A DNA stretch of 64,000 nt, from assembly GCF_918698155.1 (NCBI RefSeq), contig NZ_CAKKLX010000002.1, forward strand, positions 1-64,000. Reading direction: 5' to 3'. Of this stretch, positions 1-8,682 are shown in pieces. Numbering within the stretch: position 1 is the first letter of the stretch; each line of letters starts with the position of its first letter. The notes below the pieces were generated by a model. That model was given only the letters and a program-made list of their open reading frames with translations, did not search any database and was not told the origin of the DNA. Origin of the DNA: Roseomonas sp. CECT 9278 (GTDB lineage Bacteria; Pseudomonadota; Alphaproteobacteria; Acetobacterales; Acetobacteraceae). A program made the position numbers and the translations under genes.

Positions 1-22
1 TGTGGTTGGACAGTGTATGTTT

Positions 23-88
23 CGAGCAGAAGACAGCATACGGGCTCATGACTAGTTGCGTGGGATCGGAGAGTTGTAGAGGAACCAG
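23..88 (+). other. Degraded Illumina Nextera i7 adapter (non-genomic contig end)
   Basis: Bases 23-46 match the Illumina P7 sequence at 20 of 24 positions, 47-54 match the Nextera N706 index (CATGCCTA, from memory) at 7 of 8, and 55-88 match the Nextera read-2 transposon adapter at 25 of 34. All three are in the right order with no gap. The host-like, GC-rich coding sequence begins at about base 89. Bases 1-22 are also AT-rich and unexplained. The mismatches suggest a noisy read or an uncorrected contig tip. This stretch should not be treated as biology. Confidence 0.9.
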
Positions 89-89
89 G

Positions 90-1787
90 CTCGCGGACCT
101 CGCGGCCGCGACACGCATCCGCGCGCCCGGCCGCCCGGCGACGCCGCCGGTGCTCGCGAGCGCGACGCCGGCCTCGCGCGGCGCCCCCGCCGCGGTCATC
201 AGCGATGCGCCGCTGGCGGTCGAGGCCCCGGCCCCGGCCGTGGTCCGCATGGCGCAGGCGCTGCCCCAGGGTGGGCCGCGCAGCGGCGTGCCGCTGACCG
301 TGCCGGTGCAGGGCGCGCCCTTCGGCATCCCGCTGGTGCCGCAGGCGCAGGCGCAGGGGGTGCCGGGCCAGCCGCAGGTGCCGGGCGCTCCGCAGGTGAT
401 CGCGCCGGCGCCGGGGACCACGCTCACCCGGCCGCTGGTGCTGGAGCAGGGCTCCGGGCGGCTGGTCGAGCTGCCCTCCGCGGCGCTGACCGTGCTGGTG
501 GCCGACCCGCGCATCGCGCGCGTGCAGCCGGCCTCGCCCACCAGCCTGTTCATCATGGGCGTCAATGCCGGTCGCACGAACCTGATCGCCACGCGCGAGG
601 ACGGGTCGCTGGTCGCGGAATTCGACATCACCGTGGCGTCCACCGTCGCGACGCCGAACCTGGCGGCGCCCGGGGCCGCGGCCGCCGTGCCGCAGGTCAC
701 CGCCGGCCAGGTCCAGAGCATGATCCGCCGCACGGTGCGCGGCGGGCAGAACGTGCGCGTCAGCATGGTCGGGCGCGGCGCCATCTCGCTGTCGGGCATG
801 GTGCCGTCGGCCGCCGATGCCCAGCGCGCCGAGGCCGTGGCCAAGGCGATGGGCGGCGAATCGCGCGAGGTCATCAACAACCTCACCCTGCTGTCGGGCA
901 TCCAGGTGAACCTGCGCGTGCGGGTCGCCGAGATCTCGCGCGAGATCACGCGCGACCTCGGCTTCAACTGGCTCGGCGCGTTCAACGACGGCACCTGGCA
1001 GGTCGGGCTGCGCACCGGCAGCGGCGTGGTCGGATCGCTGGTCGGCGCGCTGACCGGCGCCACCGCGACGGGCGGGCTGGTGGGCGTGGGCTTCAACAGC
1101 AGCCGCTTCGACATCAACGGCATCATCGACGCCCTGGCGCAGGACCGCCTGGTGACGATCCTGGCGGAACCCAACCTGACGGCGCAGTCGGGCGAGGTCG
1201 CGTCGTTCCTGGCGGGCGGCGAATTCCCGGTGCCGGTGGCGGCCTCGGGCAACAGCAATGCGCTGACGGTCGAATTCAAGCCCTTCGGCGTCAGCCTGGC
1301 CTTCGTGCCGACCGTGCTGTCGCCCGAGCGCCTCAACATGCGCGTGCGCCCTGAGGTCAGCGAACTGTCGGAGGCGAATTCGATCACCTTCCCGGTCGCC
1401 GGCGGCGTGGTGCGCGTGCCGGGCCTGAGCGTGCGGCGCGCCGAGACGACGATCGAGGTCGGCAGCGGCCAGAGCTTCGCCATCGCCGGCCTGCTGAGCC
1501 GCAACATGGCGGCCAACAACAGCGGCCTGGCGGGGCTGGGCGAGATCCCGGTGCTGGGCGCGCTGTTCCGCTCCGACCGCTTCCGCCGCAACGAATCGGA
1601 GCTGGTGATCATCATCACCCCGTATCTGGTGCGCCCGGTCTCCGACCCGTCGGCACTGGCGACGCCGCTCGACAGCTTCCGGCCGTCGACCGATCTGGAA
1701 CGCATCCTGCTGCGCCGGCAGACCGGGTCGGGCGCCCCGTATCGCCAGATCCGCCCGCCGGCGGCCGCTGGCTTCATCGTGGAGTGA
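90..1787 (+). CDS. cpaC: Tad/Flp pilus secretin, 5' partial
   Basis: Outer-membrane secretin of the Tad (Flp) pilus, forming the ring through which the fibre leaves the cell. The frame is open to base 6, but its first 28 codons are adapter, so the true start and signal peptide lie beyond the contig end. In order are an Ala/Pro-rich linker, a pilus-type secretin N-domain (about residues 140-210 of the open frame), a BON-like domain (about 235-295) and the secretin beta-barrel domain. The barrel domain includes the stretches LAEPNLTAQSGE and VPGLSVRRAETTIEVGSG and ends ELVIIITPYLVRP. The downstream lipoprotein gene begins 5 bases after the stop. The order matches cpaC in Caulobacter-type tad clusters. 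Confidence 0.93.
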   Translation, partial: LADLAAATRIRAPGRPATPPVLASATPASRGAPAAVISDAPLAVEAPAPAVVRMAQALPQGGPRSGVPLTVPVQGAPFGIPLVPQAQAQGVPGQPQVPGAPQVIAPAPGTTLTRPLVLEQGSGRLVELPSAALTVLVADPRIARVQPASPTSLFIMGVNAGRTNLIATREDGSLVAEFDITVASTVATPNLAAPGAAAAVPQVTAGQVQSMIRRTVRGGQNVRVSMVGRGAISLSGMVPSAADAQRAEAVAKAMGGESREVINNLTLLSGIQVNLRVRVAEISREITRDLGFNWLGAFNDGTWQVGLRTGSGVVGSLVGALTGATATGGLVGVGFNSSRFDINGIIDALAQDRLVTILAEPNLTAQSGEVASFLAGGEFPVPVAASGNSNALTVEFKPFGVSLAFVPTVLSPERLNMRVRPEVSELSEANSITFPVAGGVVRVPGLSVRRAETTIEVGSGQSFAIAGLLSRNMAANNSGLAGLGEIPVLGALFRSDRFRRNESELVIIITPYLVRPVSDPSALATPLDSFRPSTDLERILLRRQTGSGAPYRQIRPPAAAGFIVE

Positions 1788-1792
1788 GCACC

Positions 1793-2185
1793 ATGGCACG
1801 GCACATCCCTGCGGCCCTGGTCGTCGCGCTCGCCCTGGGCGCCTGCGGCACGGACAACTACTTCCCCGCCCAGGACATCGACCGCCGCGGCACCTGGCAG
1901 GCGGAAGGCATCAACGACCGCAACCTGCGCCTGCAGGTGGCGAACCCGGCGCATCTGACGCGCGGCGCCAGCGCCGCGACCGACCGCGGCGAACATGGCT
2001 CCCTGGCGATCCGCGCCATGCTGGCCTGCCGCCGCCCGGCCCTGCCCACCGGGCTGTCGGATATCGGCGAGGATGATGCCGCCGCATCCGGCATCACCAG
2101 CTGCGGCGGCGGTGGGGGCGGCGGTGGCGGCGGTGGTCGCGGCGGCGGTGGCGGCGGCGGGGGAGGCGGCGGTGGCCAGAACTGA
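1793..2185 (+). CDS. CpaD-like pilus lipoprotein, shortened, with poly-glycine tail
   Basis: A 130-residue lipoprotein. An N-terminal signal ends in a lipobox (LALGAC, Cys at about residue 18). The stretch NLRLQVANPAHLTRG resembles the conserved core of CpaD pilus proteins, which are usually about 200 residues. The C-terminus is odd: a Cys is followed by 11 glycines, an Arg, 12 glycines and QN, where CpaD would have its C-terminal region. The ATG at 1793 was chosen because GGAG lies just upstream; a GTG at 1784 would overlap the secretin stop. Its position between cpaC and cpaE supports a pilus role, probably helping the secretin. Confidence 0.7.
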   Translation: MARHIPAALVVALALGACGTDNYFPAQDIDRRGTWQAEGINDRNLRLQVANPAHLTRGASAATDRGEHGSLAIRAMLACRRPALPTGLSDIGEDDAAASGITSCGGGGGGGGGGGRGGGGGGGGGGGGQN

Positions 2186-2189
2186 TCGC

Positions 2190-3410
2190 ATGGCGGTCCG
2201 CGAGATTCCCGACGCGACGCGTGGCGGCGCGGTCATCTCGGCCGACCGCCCTGCGCTCATGGTCTTCGTCGCCGACGAGGCGAGCGAGGCGGCGATCCGC
2301 GGCGGCATTGGCGACGTGCTCGGCGCGCAGATGCGCCGCGGCACGGTCCGCACCGCCGTGAAGTCGCTCGAGAAGGAAACCACGCCGCGGGTGCTGATCG
2401 TCGACATCAGCGGCGTCGACGATCCCTTCGCGGCGCTGGACGACCTCGCCTCCGTCTGCACGCCGGATGTGCGCGTGCTGGTGGTCGGCGAACGGACCGA
2501 GATCGGCTTCTACCGCGACATCACCCGCAACGTCGGCGTGCATGAATACCTGCACAAGCCGCTGACGCGCGACAATGTGGCGCGGCTGTTTGCCCCGCAT
2601 ATCCAGGGCGGCGGCGATGCCGGGCAGGATCGCGGCGGCCAGGTCACCGTCGTGTGCGGCGTGCATGGCGGCGTGGGGGCGACCACCATCGCGGTCAACC
2701 TCGCGCTCGAGCTCGAGGAAGCGACACGCAGCCACGTGGCGCTGCTCGACCTGCACCTGCGCGGCGGCGCGGCGGCGATGATGCTGGGCGCGCGGGTGAC
2801 CTCCGGCCTGCGCGTCGCGATCGAGGAACCCGAGCGCGTCGACGCGCTGTTCCTCGACCGCGTGGGCGTGCCGATCGGCGACCGCGTGCGGCTGATCGCC
2901 GCCGAGGAGCCGATGGAGGCGCAGATCAAGCCGACCGAGGAAGGCGTGCGCCGCGTGGTCGACATGCTGCGCCAGCGCTTCAACCACGTGGTCGTCGACC
3001 TGCCGATGCCCCCCGGCCCGGCCGAGGTCGCGGTGCTGCAGAAGGCGCGGCACGTGGTGCTGGTGCTGGGCCCCGATGTCGCGAGCATCCGCGACACCGT
3101 CGCGATCAAGAAGCTGGTGGCGCTGACCGGTGGGTCCGGGCGCGTGATCACGGTGCTGAACGGCATCGGCCGGCGCGGCTACCTGCCGATCAAGCTGATC
3201 GAGGAAGGCATCGGCGCGGCCCCCGACGTATCGATCGGCGACCTGTCGCGGCAATTGCCGCGCGCGGCCAATCTGGGGCGACCCGCGCGCAAGGACAGTG
3301 CGCCGCTGCGCCGCGCGCTTGGCCAGCTGACGCAGGAGATCGCCGCCGTGCGCTCCGGCGGCCCGGGCGGGTCCTTCTTCGCGCGGCTCTTTGGCAAGGG
3401 AGGCGACTGA
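2190..3410 (+). CDS. cpaE: CpaE/TadZ-type pilus localisation ATPase
   Basis: A 406-residue TadZ/CpaE protein with a response-regulator-like N-domain (about 20-135) and a MinD/ParA-type ATPase domain. The nucleotide loop GVHGGVGATT (about 156-166) keeps the deviant ParA shape but lacks the usual final lysine, as is common in TadZ proteins. The domain continues with an LLDLHLRGG-type stretch and VVVDLPMPPGP. Known members place the pilus machine at the cell pole. The ATG at 2190 follows the CpaD-like stop by 4 bases; an upstream extension in the same frame lies inside that gene and is not coding. The stop overlaps the cpaF start (TGATG). Confidence 0.9.
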   Translation: MAVREIPDATRGGAVISADRPALMVFVADEASEAAIRGGIGDVLGAQMRRGTVRTAVKSLEKETTPRVLIVDISGVDDPFAALDDLASVCTPDVRVLVVGERTEIGFYRDITRNVGVHEYLHKPLTRDNVARLFAPHIQGGGDAGQDRGGQVTVVCGVHGGVGATTIAVNLALELEEATRSHVALLDLHLRGGAAAMMLGARVTSGLRVAIEEPERVDALFLDRVGVPIGDRVRLIAAEEPMEAQIKPTEEGVRRVVDMLRQRFNHVVVDLPMPPGPAEVAVLQKARHVVLVLGPDVASIRDTVAIKKLVALTGGSGRVITVLNGIGRRGYLPIKLIEEGIGAAPDVSIGDLSRQLPRAANLGRPARKDSAPLRRALGQLTQEIAAVRSGGPGGSFFARLFGKGGD

Positions 3411-4777
3411 TGCGCCCCTTCGGACGGCGCAGCGACGGCTCGCCGCATCTCCCGGTCCCGCTGGCGGCGGAGCCGGAATTCCGTTCGGTCAATATCTCGG
3501 CCGGCGACATCGCGCTGTCGGACAGCGCGGAGCTGGCGCGGCTGCGCACCCTGGTGCTGGAACGCATCGACCCGGTGGTGGCCGGCGAATTGCCCGCCGC
3601 GGCGCTGCGCCAGCAGCTGGATGCGCTGGTCCATGAGCTCGCCAGCCGCGAACGCATGGAGATCTCGGCGCGCGACCAGTCGCGCATCGCCGAGGAAATC
3701 GCCCGCGACATGGTGGGCTACGGCCCGCTGGAACCGCTGCTGGCCGACGACACCATCAACGACATCATGGTCAACGGGCCCGACCATGTCTTCGTGGAAG
3801 TCCGCGGCAAGCTGATCCGCACCAATGTCCGGTTCCGCTCGGCGGCGCAGATCGCGGCCATCGCGCAGAAGATCGCCGCGACCGTGGGGCGGCGCGTGGA
3901 TGAATCCTCGCCCTTGTGCGATGCGCGCCTGCTGGATGGTTCGCGCGTCAACATCGTCTTCCCGCCGCTGGCGCTGGACGGTCCCTGCATCTCGATCCGC
4001 AAATTCGCCAAGAAGCGGTTCGACCTGCCGGCGCTCGCGCAGAACGGGGCGATGTCGCCCTCGGTGCAGCGCATCCTCGAGATCGCGTCGCGCTGCCGGC
4101 TGAACGTGGTGGTCTCGGGCGGCACGGGCTCGGGCAAGACCACCATGCTGAACGCCATGTCGCGGCTGATCGACCATGGCGAACGCATCGTCACCATCGA
4201 GGACGCGGCGGAACTGCAGCTCCAGCAGCCGCATGTGGTGCGGCTCGAAACCCGCCACGCCAACCTGGAAGGACGCGGCGAGGTGACCGCGCGCGACCTG
4301 GTCCGCAATGCGCTGCGCATGCGCCCCGACCGCATCATCGTGGGCGAGGTCCGCGGCGGCGAGGCCTTCGACATGCTCCAGGCCATGAACACCGGCCATG
4401 ACGGGTCCTTCTGTACCGTCCACGCCAACACCGCCCGCGATGCGCTGACCCGCATCGAGAACATGGTGATGATGGCGCAGTCCACGCTGCCCTCGCGCGC
4501 CATCCGCACCCAGATCGCCGCCGCGGTGGACCTGATCGTGCAGATCGAACGCATGCGCGATGGCGGCCGCCGCGTGTCGCAGGTCTCGGAGATCTGCGGC
4601 CTGGAAGGCGATGTCATCACGATGAACGACATCTTCACCTACCAGTACGAAGGCGAGACCGCCGAGGGCAAGCTGCGCGGGTCCTGGGTGTCGCCCGGGA
4701 TGCGCCCGGCCTTCGTCGAACGCCTCAACTACTTCGGCATGCTCGACCCCTGGATGCGTGCGCTCCAGGAAGCCTGA
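3410..4777 (+). CDS. cpaF: Tad pilus assembly ATPase CpaF/TadA
   Basis: A 455-residue secretion ATPase of the VirB11/GspE class that powers Tad pilus extension and, in studied systems, retraction. Visible motifs are Walker A GGTGSGKTT (about residue 237-245), the acidic stretch TIEDAAELQLQQPHVVRLETR, the Walker B region RIIVGEVRGGEA (about 307) and the histidine-box stretch TVHANTARDA. The N-terminal all-helical segment includes MVGYGPLEPLLAD. It is a cytoplasmic hexamer acting with the TadB/TadC membrane pair that follows. The start overlaps the cpaE stop, suggesting translational coupling. Confidence 0.95.
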   Translation: MRPFGRRSDGSPHLPVPLAAEPEFRSVNISAGDIALSDSAELARLRTLVLERIDPVVAGELPAAALRQQLDALVHELASRERMEISARDQSRIAEEIARDMVGYGPLEPLLADDTINDIMVNGPDHVFVEVRGKLIRTNVRFRSAAQIAAIAQKIAATVGRRVDESSPLCDARLLDGSRVNIVFPPLALDGPCISIRKFAKKRFDLPALAQNGAMSPSVQRILEIASRCRLNVVVSGGTGSGKTTMLNAMSRLIDHGERIVTIEDAAELQLQQPHVVRLETRHANLEGRGEVTARDLVRNALRMRPDRIIVGEVRGGEAFDMLQAMNTGHDGSFCTVHANTARDALTRIENMVMMAQSTLPSRAIRTQIAAAVDLIVQIERMRDGGRRVSQVSEICGLEGDVITMNDIFTYQYEGETAEGKLRGSWVSPGMRPAFVERLNYFGMLDPWMRALQEA

Positions 4778-4779
4778 CC

Positions 4780-5736
4780 ATGGATCGCACCCTTCTCCTC
4801 GGCACGGCGGCGATGCTCACCATCGCCCTGGTGACCGGCGTGCTGACCCTGCTGAAATCGGGGCAGCAGCGGCGGCTGCGGGAACGGGTGTCGAATGCCG
4901 GCGCGCTGGAGACCCCCGGCCTGCAGGCCAACGGGCTGCCCAGCATCCGCCTGCAGACCACGGAATCGCGTCCGTTCCTCGAACGCTTCCTGCGGTTCCT
5001 GCGCTACCATCCCGACGTGCCGCAGGCGCATACCATCCCGTGGTACATCGTGCTGGTCTTCGGCGTCCTGGTCGCCGTGCTGGTGGCCAACATGATGTCG
5101 CGGCCGCTGTCGCTGTCGATGTCGATCCCGCTGGGCATCGCGACCGGCTTCTTCGTCATCCGGTCGATCTTCGCCTTCCAGTACAACGCCTATGTCGACA
5201 AGATCTTCAAGCAGATCCCGGATGCCATCGGCCTCATGGTGCGCGCGATCCGCGCCGGCCTGCCGGTCGGCGAGGCGATGCGCTCCGTCGCCGCCGAGCT
5301 CGCCTCCCCGCTGCGCGATGAATTCTCCCGCATGCTGGGCGACGTCGCGATCGGCCGGCCGGTCGACCAGGCGCTGATGCGGCTGTACAAGCGCACCGAG
5401 CTGCCGGAATTCTCCTTCCTGGCTGTCACGCTCGGCATGCAGTCGCAGACCGGTGGCAACCTGGCCGAGACGCTCGACAACCTGGCCGATATCGTCCGCA
5501 AGCGCGTGGCACTCGCCAAGCGGGCCAAGGCGCTCGCCGCCGAAGCGCGCATGCAGGCCGGCATCCTGATGGCGCTGCCCTTCATCGCAGCGCTGGCGAT
5601 GTCGCAGATCCAGGATTTCTACATCGAGCAGTTCAGCTCGCCGGCCGGCCAGAAGCTGGCGCTGGTCGGGTTGGGCTTCTCCCTGACCGGCTTCCTCATC
5701 ATCCGCTGGCTCATCAAGCGCGCGGGACAGGATTGA
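4780..5736 (+). CDS. tadB: Tad pilus inner-membrane platform protein TadB
   Basis: A 318-residue type II secretion F-domain (GspF-like) membrane protein. There is an N-terminal membrane segment, two hydrophobic segments around residues 85-130, the cytoplasmic F-domain with DAIGLMVRAIRAGLPVGEA, and C-terminal membrane segments. With TadC it forms the inner-membrane platform on which CpaF acts. It starts 2 bases after the cpaF stop. Confidence 0.93.
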   Translation: MDRTLLLGTAAMLTIALVTGVLTLLKSGQQRRLRERVSNAGALETPGLQANGLPSIRLQTTESRPFLERFLRFLRYHPDVPQAHTIPWYIVLVFGVLVAVLVANMMSRPLSLSMSIPLGIATGFFVIRSIFAFQYNAYVDKIFKQIPDAIGLMVRAIRAGLPVGEAMRSVAAELASPLRDEFSRMLGDVAIGRPVDQALMRLYKRTELPEFSFLAVTLGMQSQTGGNLAETLDNLADIVRKRVALAKRAKALAAEARMQAGILMALPFIAALAMSQIQDFYIEQFSSPAGQKLALVGLGFSLTGFLIIRWLIKRAGQD

Positions 5737-5741
5737 CCGCC

Positions 5742-6713
5742 ATGGCCGAGCTTTTCGCCGACGCCGGCTGGCTGCCGATCCTGGCTGTCGCGGTCGCCGT
5801 CTGCCTTGCGATCATGGCCGCCATCGTGCTGGCCCGCGGGGCCGAGGACCGCGACATCGCCGGGCGCGTCCAGAGCGTCCTGCGCCCCGCCGACGCCGTT
5901 CGCGGCGAAGGCGATTCCCGGATGAACGCGGCCGCCGCGCCGTTCCGGCGGATCGGCGAGAAGCTGCGCAACACCACCCTGGTGTCGGACAAGGACATCG
6001 AGGATTTCCAGGTCGCCATCGCCTCGGCGGGCCTGAACCCGCGCGCCGCGGTGCCGACCTTCATCGGCGTGAAGGCGGTGCTGATGCTCGGCCTGCCGGT
6101 GATCGCGGGCCTGTACTGCTACTTCAACGTGGTCGACCCGATGCGCATGGCGATCATCGTGTTCGGCGCGATCATCGTCGGCATGTTCGGGCCGAACATG
6201 TTCCTCACCTACATGAAGCGGAAGCACCAGGAAAAGCTGCGCAAGGGCCTGCCCGATGCGCTCGACCTGCTGGTGGTGACCGCCGAGGCCGGCATGGGCA
6301 TCGAGACCGCGCTCGACCGTGTCGCGCGCGAGATCGAGAACAACAACCGCCCGCTGGCGATCTCCTTCCTGGTGCTGGTGCAGGAGCTCCGCATGCTGCC
6401 CGACCGCCGCCAGGCGCTCGAACGGTTTGCCCAGCGTTCGGACTTCGAAGGCTTCAAGCGGCTGGGCGGCACCCTCTCCCAGACCCTGAAATACGGCACC
6501 CCGCTGGCCCAGGCGCTGCGCGTGCTCGCGGCCGAGATGCGCCAGGACCGCATGCTCCGCATCGAGGAAAAGGCCATCCGCCTGCCCGCGGTGCTGGTGA
6601 TTCCCCTGATTCTGTTCATCATGCCGGCGGTATTCATCGCCCTGGTCGGTCCCTCCGCGCTCCAGCTGCGCGGCGGCATCCTCCAGGGCATAGGGGAGAC
6701 GCCCAGGCGATGA
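5742..6713 (+). CDS. tadC: Tad pilus inner-membrane platform protein TadC
   Basis: A 323-residue second F-domain platform protein of the Tad system. It has one N-terminal membrane helix, a pair of helices around residues 100-150, the F-domain (GLPDALDLLVVTAEAGMGIE) and a C-terminal membrane helix. The ATG at 5742 is preferred to the TTG at 5733, which would overlap the tadB stop. The stop overlaps the next ATG (ATGA), so tadD is likely co-translated. Confidence 0.92.
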   Translation: MAELFADAGWLPILAVAVAVCLAIMAAIVLARGAEDRDIAGRVQSVLRPADAVRGEGDSRMNAAAAPFRRIGEKLRNTTLVSDKDIEDFQVAIASAGLNPRAAVPTFIGVKAVLMLGLPVIAGLYCYFNVVDPMRMAIIVFGAIIVGMFGPNMFLTYMKRKHQEKLRKGLPDALDLLVVTAEAGMGIETALDRVAREIENNNRPLAISFLVLVQELRMLPDRRQALERFAQRSDFEGFKRLGGTLSQTLKYGTPLAQALRVLAAEMRQDRMLRIEEKAIRLPAVLVIPLILFIMPAVFIALVGPSALQLRGGILQGIGETPRR

Positions 6714-7474
6714 GCCAGATTCCGCTCCGCTTCGTCACGCTGGCCGTCGCGGCCGCGGCGCTGACGGCCTGCGCGACCGAAGGCGTGCGCGATCCCGATG
6801 CGGCGTCGCGCATGCGCGTCGCCCAGACCGCCGAGGCGGGCGGCCAGATGGATGTCGCGCTGTCGATGTTCGGCGCCGCCGCCGCGCGCGATCCCGACAA
6901 TGCCGAGGCGCAGGCCCGCTTCGCCGCGGCGCTGATGCGCGCGGGCAACCGCGCCCAGGCCGAACAGGTGCTGGCAGCCGCCGTGGCGCGCCGCCCCGAT
7001 GACGGTCGCCTGCTGCTGGAACTCGCGAAGATGCGCCTGCGCGGCGGCGCCGCGGGGGAGGCGCTCGGCCTGTTCGACCGCGTGCTGGCGCGTGACTCGC
7101 GCAATGTCGCGGCGCTGGACGGGCGCGGCGTGGCGCTGGACCTGATGGGGCGCCATCCCGAAGCCCAGGATTCCTACCGCCGGGCGCAGGCGGTCTCGCC
7201 GGACTCCATCTCGGTCGCCAATAATCTCGGCCTGTCCCTGCTGCTGGATGGCCGCCCGGACGAGGCGCGCGCGGTGCTCGAACCGCTGGCGCGGCGGTCG
7301 GATGCGAATCAGCGCGTCACCGCGAACTACGCCATTTCCCTCGCCGCGACGGGCGACGAGGCCGCCGCCCGCACGGTGCTCGGCAGCGAGGAAGCCGACC
7401 TGCGCGGCGTGTCCGAAGTGCTGCGCGTCAATCGCCAGGTCATCGAGGTCACGCCGCCCGGCGGGCGCAGCTGA
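6710..7474 (+). CDS. tadD: TadD-like TPR lipoprotein
   Basis: A 254-residue lipoprotein with lipobox LTAC (Cys at about 21), followed by tetratricopeptide-type helical repeats (for example AQARFAAALMRAGNRAQAEQVL and VANNLGLSLLLDGRPDEARAVL). TadD proteins are periplasmic or outer-membrane-linked and support secretin assembly and pilus stability. It is the last visible gene of the tad operon and overlaps tadC by 4 bases. No clear terminator follows; the next gene is convergent and ends 18 bases away. Confidence 0.87.
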   Translation: MSQIPLRFVTLAVAAAALTACATEGVRDPDAASRMRVAQTAEAGGQMDVALSMFGAAAARDPDNAEAQARFAAALMRAGNRAQAEQVLAAAVARRPDDGRLLLELAKMRLRGGAAGEALGLFDRVLARDSRNVAALDGRGVALDLMGRHPEAQDSYRRAQAVSPDSISVANNLGLSLLLDGRPDEARAVLEPLARRSDANQRVTANYAISLAATGDEAAARTVLGSEEADLRGVSEVLRVNRQVIEVTPPGGRS

Positions 7475-7492
7475 CCCTCGTGACCCGCGGCG

Positions 7493-8404
7493 TCAGCCCG
7501 GCGCCGATCGGCTTGCCGTGCGCAGGCACATGATGCGCGGGCGGTTCGGCCCGGCGGCCGCGGGGGCGCGGCCGCGCAGGCGCAACTCGACATTCGGCAC
7601 CGCGATCACCGGCTGCAGGTTCGGCGTGGATGACCCCAGCAGCAGCACCGCCCCGCGGCCGGACGCGCAAAGCCCCGCCATGGCCGGCCCCGGCAGCGGG
7701 ATGACACCCGGCGCCGGCCCGGGCACGAAGCCCTGGCCGGTCATCGCCGCCATCACGCGCTGGTGATAGATCAGGCCGCGCTCCGGCGTGGCGGAATGAT
7801 AGCGTGCCGTGGCCTGGGCCCAGTCGCCGGTCTGCGCGTGCAGCATCCGCAGGAAGCGCACGGCATAGGCGACATTGGTCGCCGGATCGAAGCCGGCATC
7901 AACCGAGGGGAAGGCGCTCGGGTGGTGCAGCAGGTTGATCTGCATGCAGCCGATGTCGATCGACCGGGTGCCCGCCGCCAGGCGCGCCTGGACTTCCGCC
8001 ACGGCCTCGGCGCGCGAGCCCATGTAGCGGCCCTCGCCGGCGGCGTTGAAGGACCACGGCCAGGGCTGGACCCCGCCGGTCGGGGTGCGCCGGCCGGTCT
8101 CGACGCGCGCGATCGCCCCCAGCAATCCGGGCGGCATGCCGGACCCGGCTTCCGCCGCGGCGATCGCCTGCGCGCAGACATCCCAAGGGCTGTCGGAGAG
8201 CACCGGCGGGGCAGGAACGGCGGGCGCCGGCCGCGCGGCGACGCGGCGCGCGGGCGGGGCGGCAGGGGTCGCGGCGCGGGCGGCCTGGGGGCGCGGCGTG
8301 GCATTGGCCTCTGCCCGATGGGGCGCCAGCAGCAGCAGCGGGGCGGCGAAGGCCAGCGTGAGGCCAAGCGAAAGCCCTGCGGCGCGGTGTCCGTGCGCAA
8401 GCAT
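7493..8404 (-). CDS. Periplasmic lytic transglycosylase (SLT domain)
   Basis: A 303-residue protein with a signal/anchor segment (about 8-28), a Pro/Ala-rich linker and a lysozyme-like SLT domain. The likely catalytic Glu is in IARVETGR, followed by SIDIGCMQINLLHHPSAF, FDPATNVAYAVRFLRMLH and ATARYHS, which are typical of soluble lytic transglycosylases cutting peptidoglycan. The ATG at 8404 was chosen because it places the hydrophobic signal at the N-terminus; the frame extends upstream without one. Its position next to the tad genes may mean it opens the wall for pilus assembly, which is inference. Confidence 0.85.
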   Translation of the reverse strand: MLAHGHRAAGLSLGLTLAFAAPLLLLAPHRAEANATPRPQAARAATPAAPPARRVAARPAPAVPAPPVLSDSPWDVCAQAIAAAEAGSGMPPGLLGAIARVETGRRTPTGGVQPWPWSFNAAGEGRYMGSRAEAVAEVQARLAAGTRSIDIGCMQINLLHHPSAFPSVDAGFDPATNVAYAVRFLRMLHAQTGDWAQATARYHSATPERGLIYHQRVMAAMTGQGFVPGPAPGVIPLPGPAMAGLCASGRGAVLLLGSSTPNLQPVIAVPNVELRLRGRAPAAAGPNRPRIMCLRTASRSAPG

Positions 8405-8682
8405 GGCGCGGTCATGGACCGGGTTGTCGCGCCGGGTCAAGCGTTGCGCACCGTCGTTGTATTGCAAAGTCGCAACGAAAGACCGCGAATGCGGTGCTCC
8501 GCCCCGCCGCGTCGCGCCGCAGCCGCCCCGGCCCGCCAGCCCAGCGCGGAATCGACGCCGGCTGCCCGCGCGTCGTCCTGCTGCGCGAACGCCGGCCGGA
8601 TGGACAGCCGGCGGCGGCGCTGCGACCCTGCGCGCAACGCCGCGCCCTTCCTCGGGCAGCGATGCGCCAGGAGGACACGACC
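8405..8682. promoter_or_regulatory. Divergent intergenic region, promoters expected
   Basis: 278 bases between the transglycosylase (minus) and the binding protein (plus). Both genes must be promoted from here. An imperfect inverted repeat (CGTTG ... CAACG around 8454-8480) encloses the only AT-rich stretch. No gene is seen. Confidence 0.4.

Noticed and set aside
2094-3254. Long minus-strand open frame opposite cpaE
   Set aside because: High GC gives long antisense frames; its composition (His/Arg/Ala-rich) and lack of motifs mark it as a shadow of cpaE.
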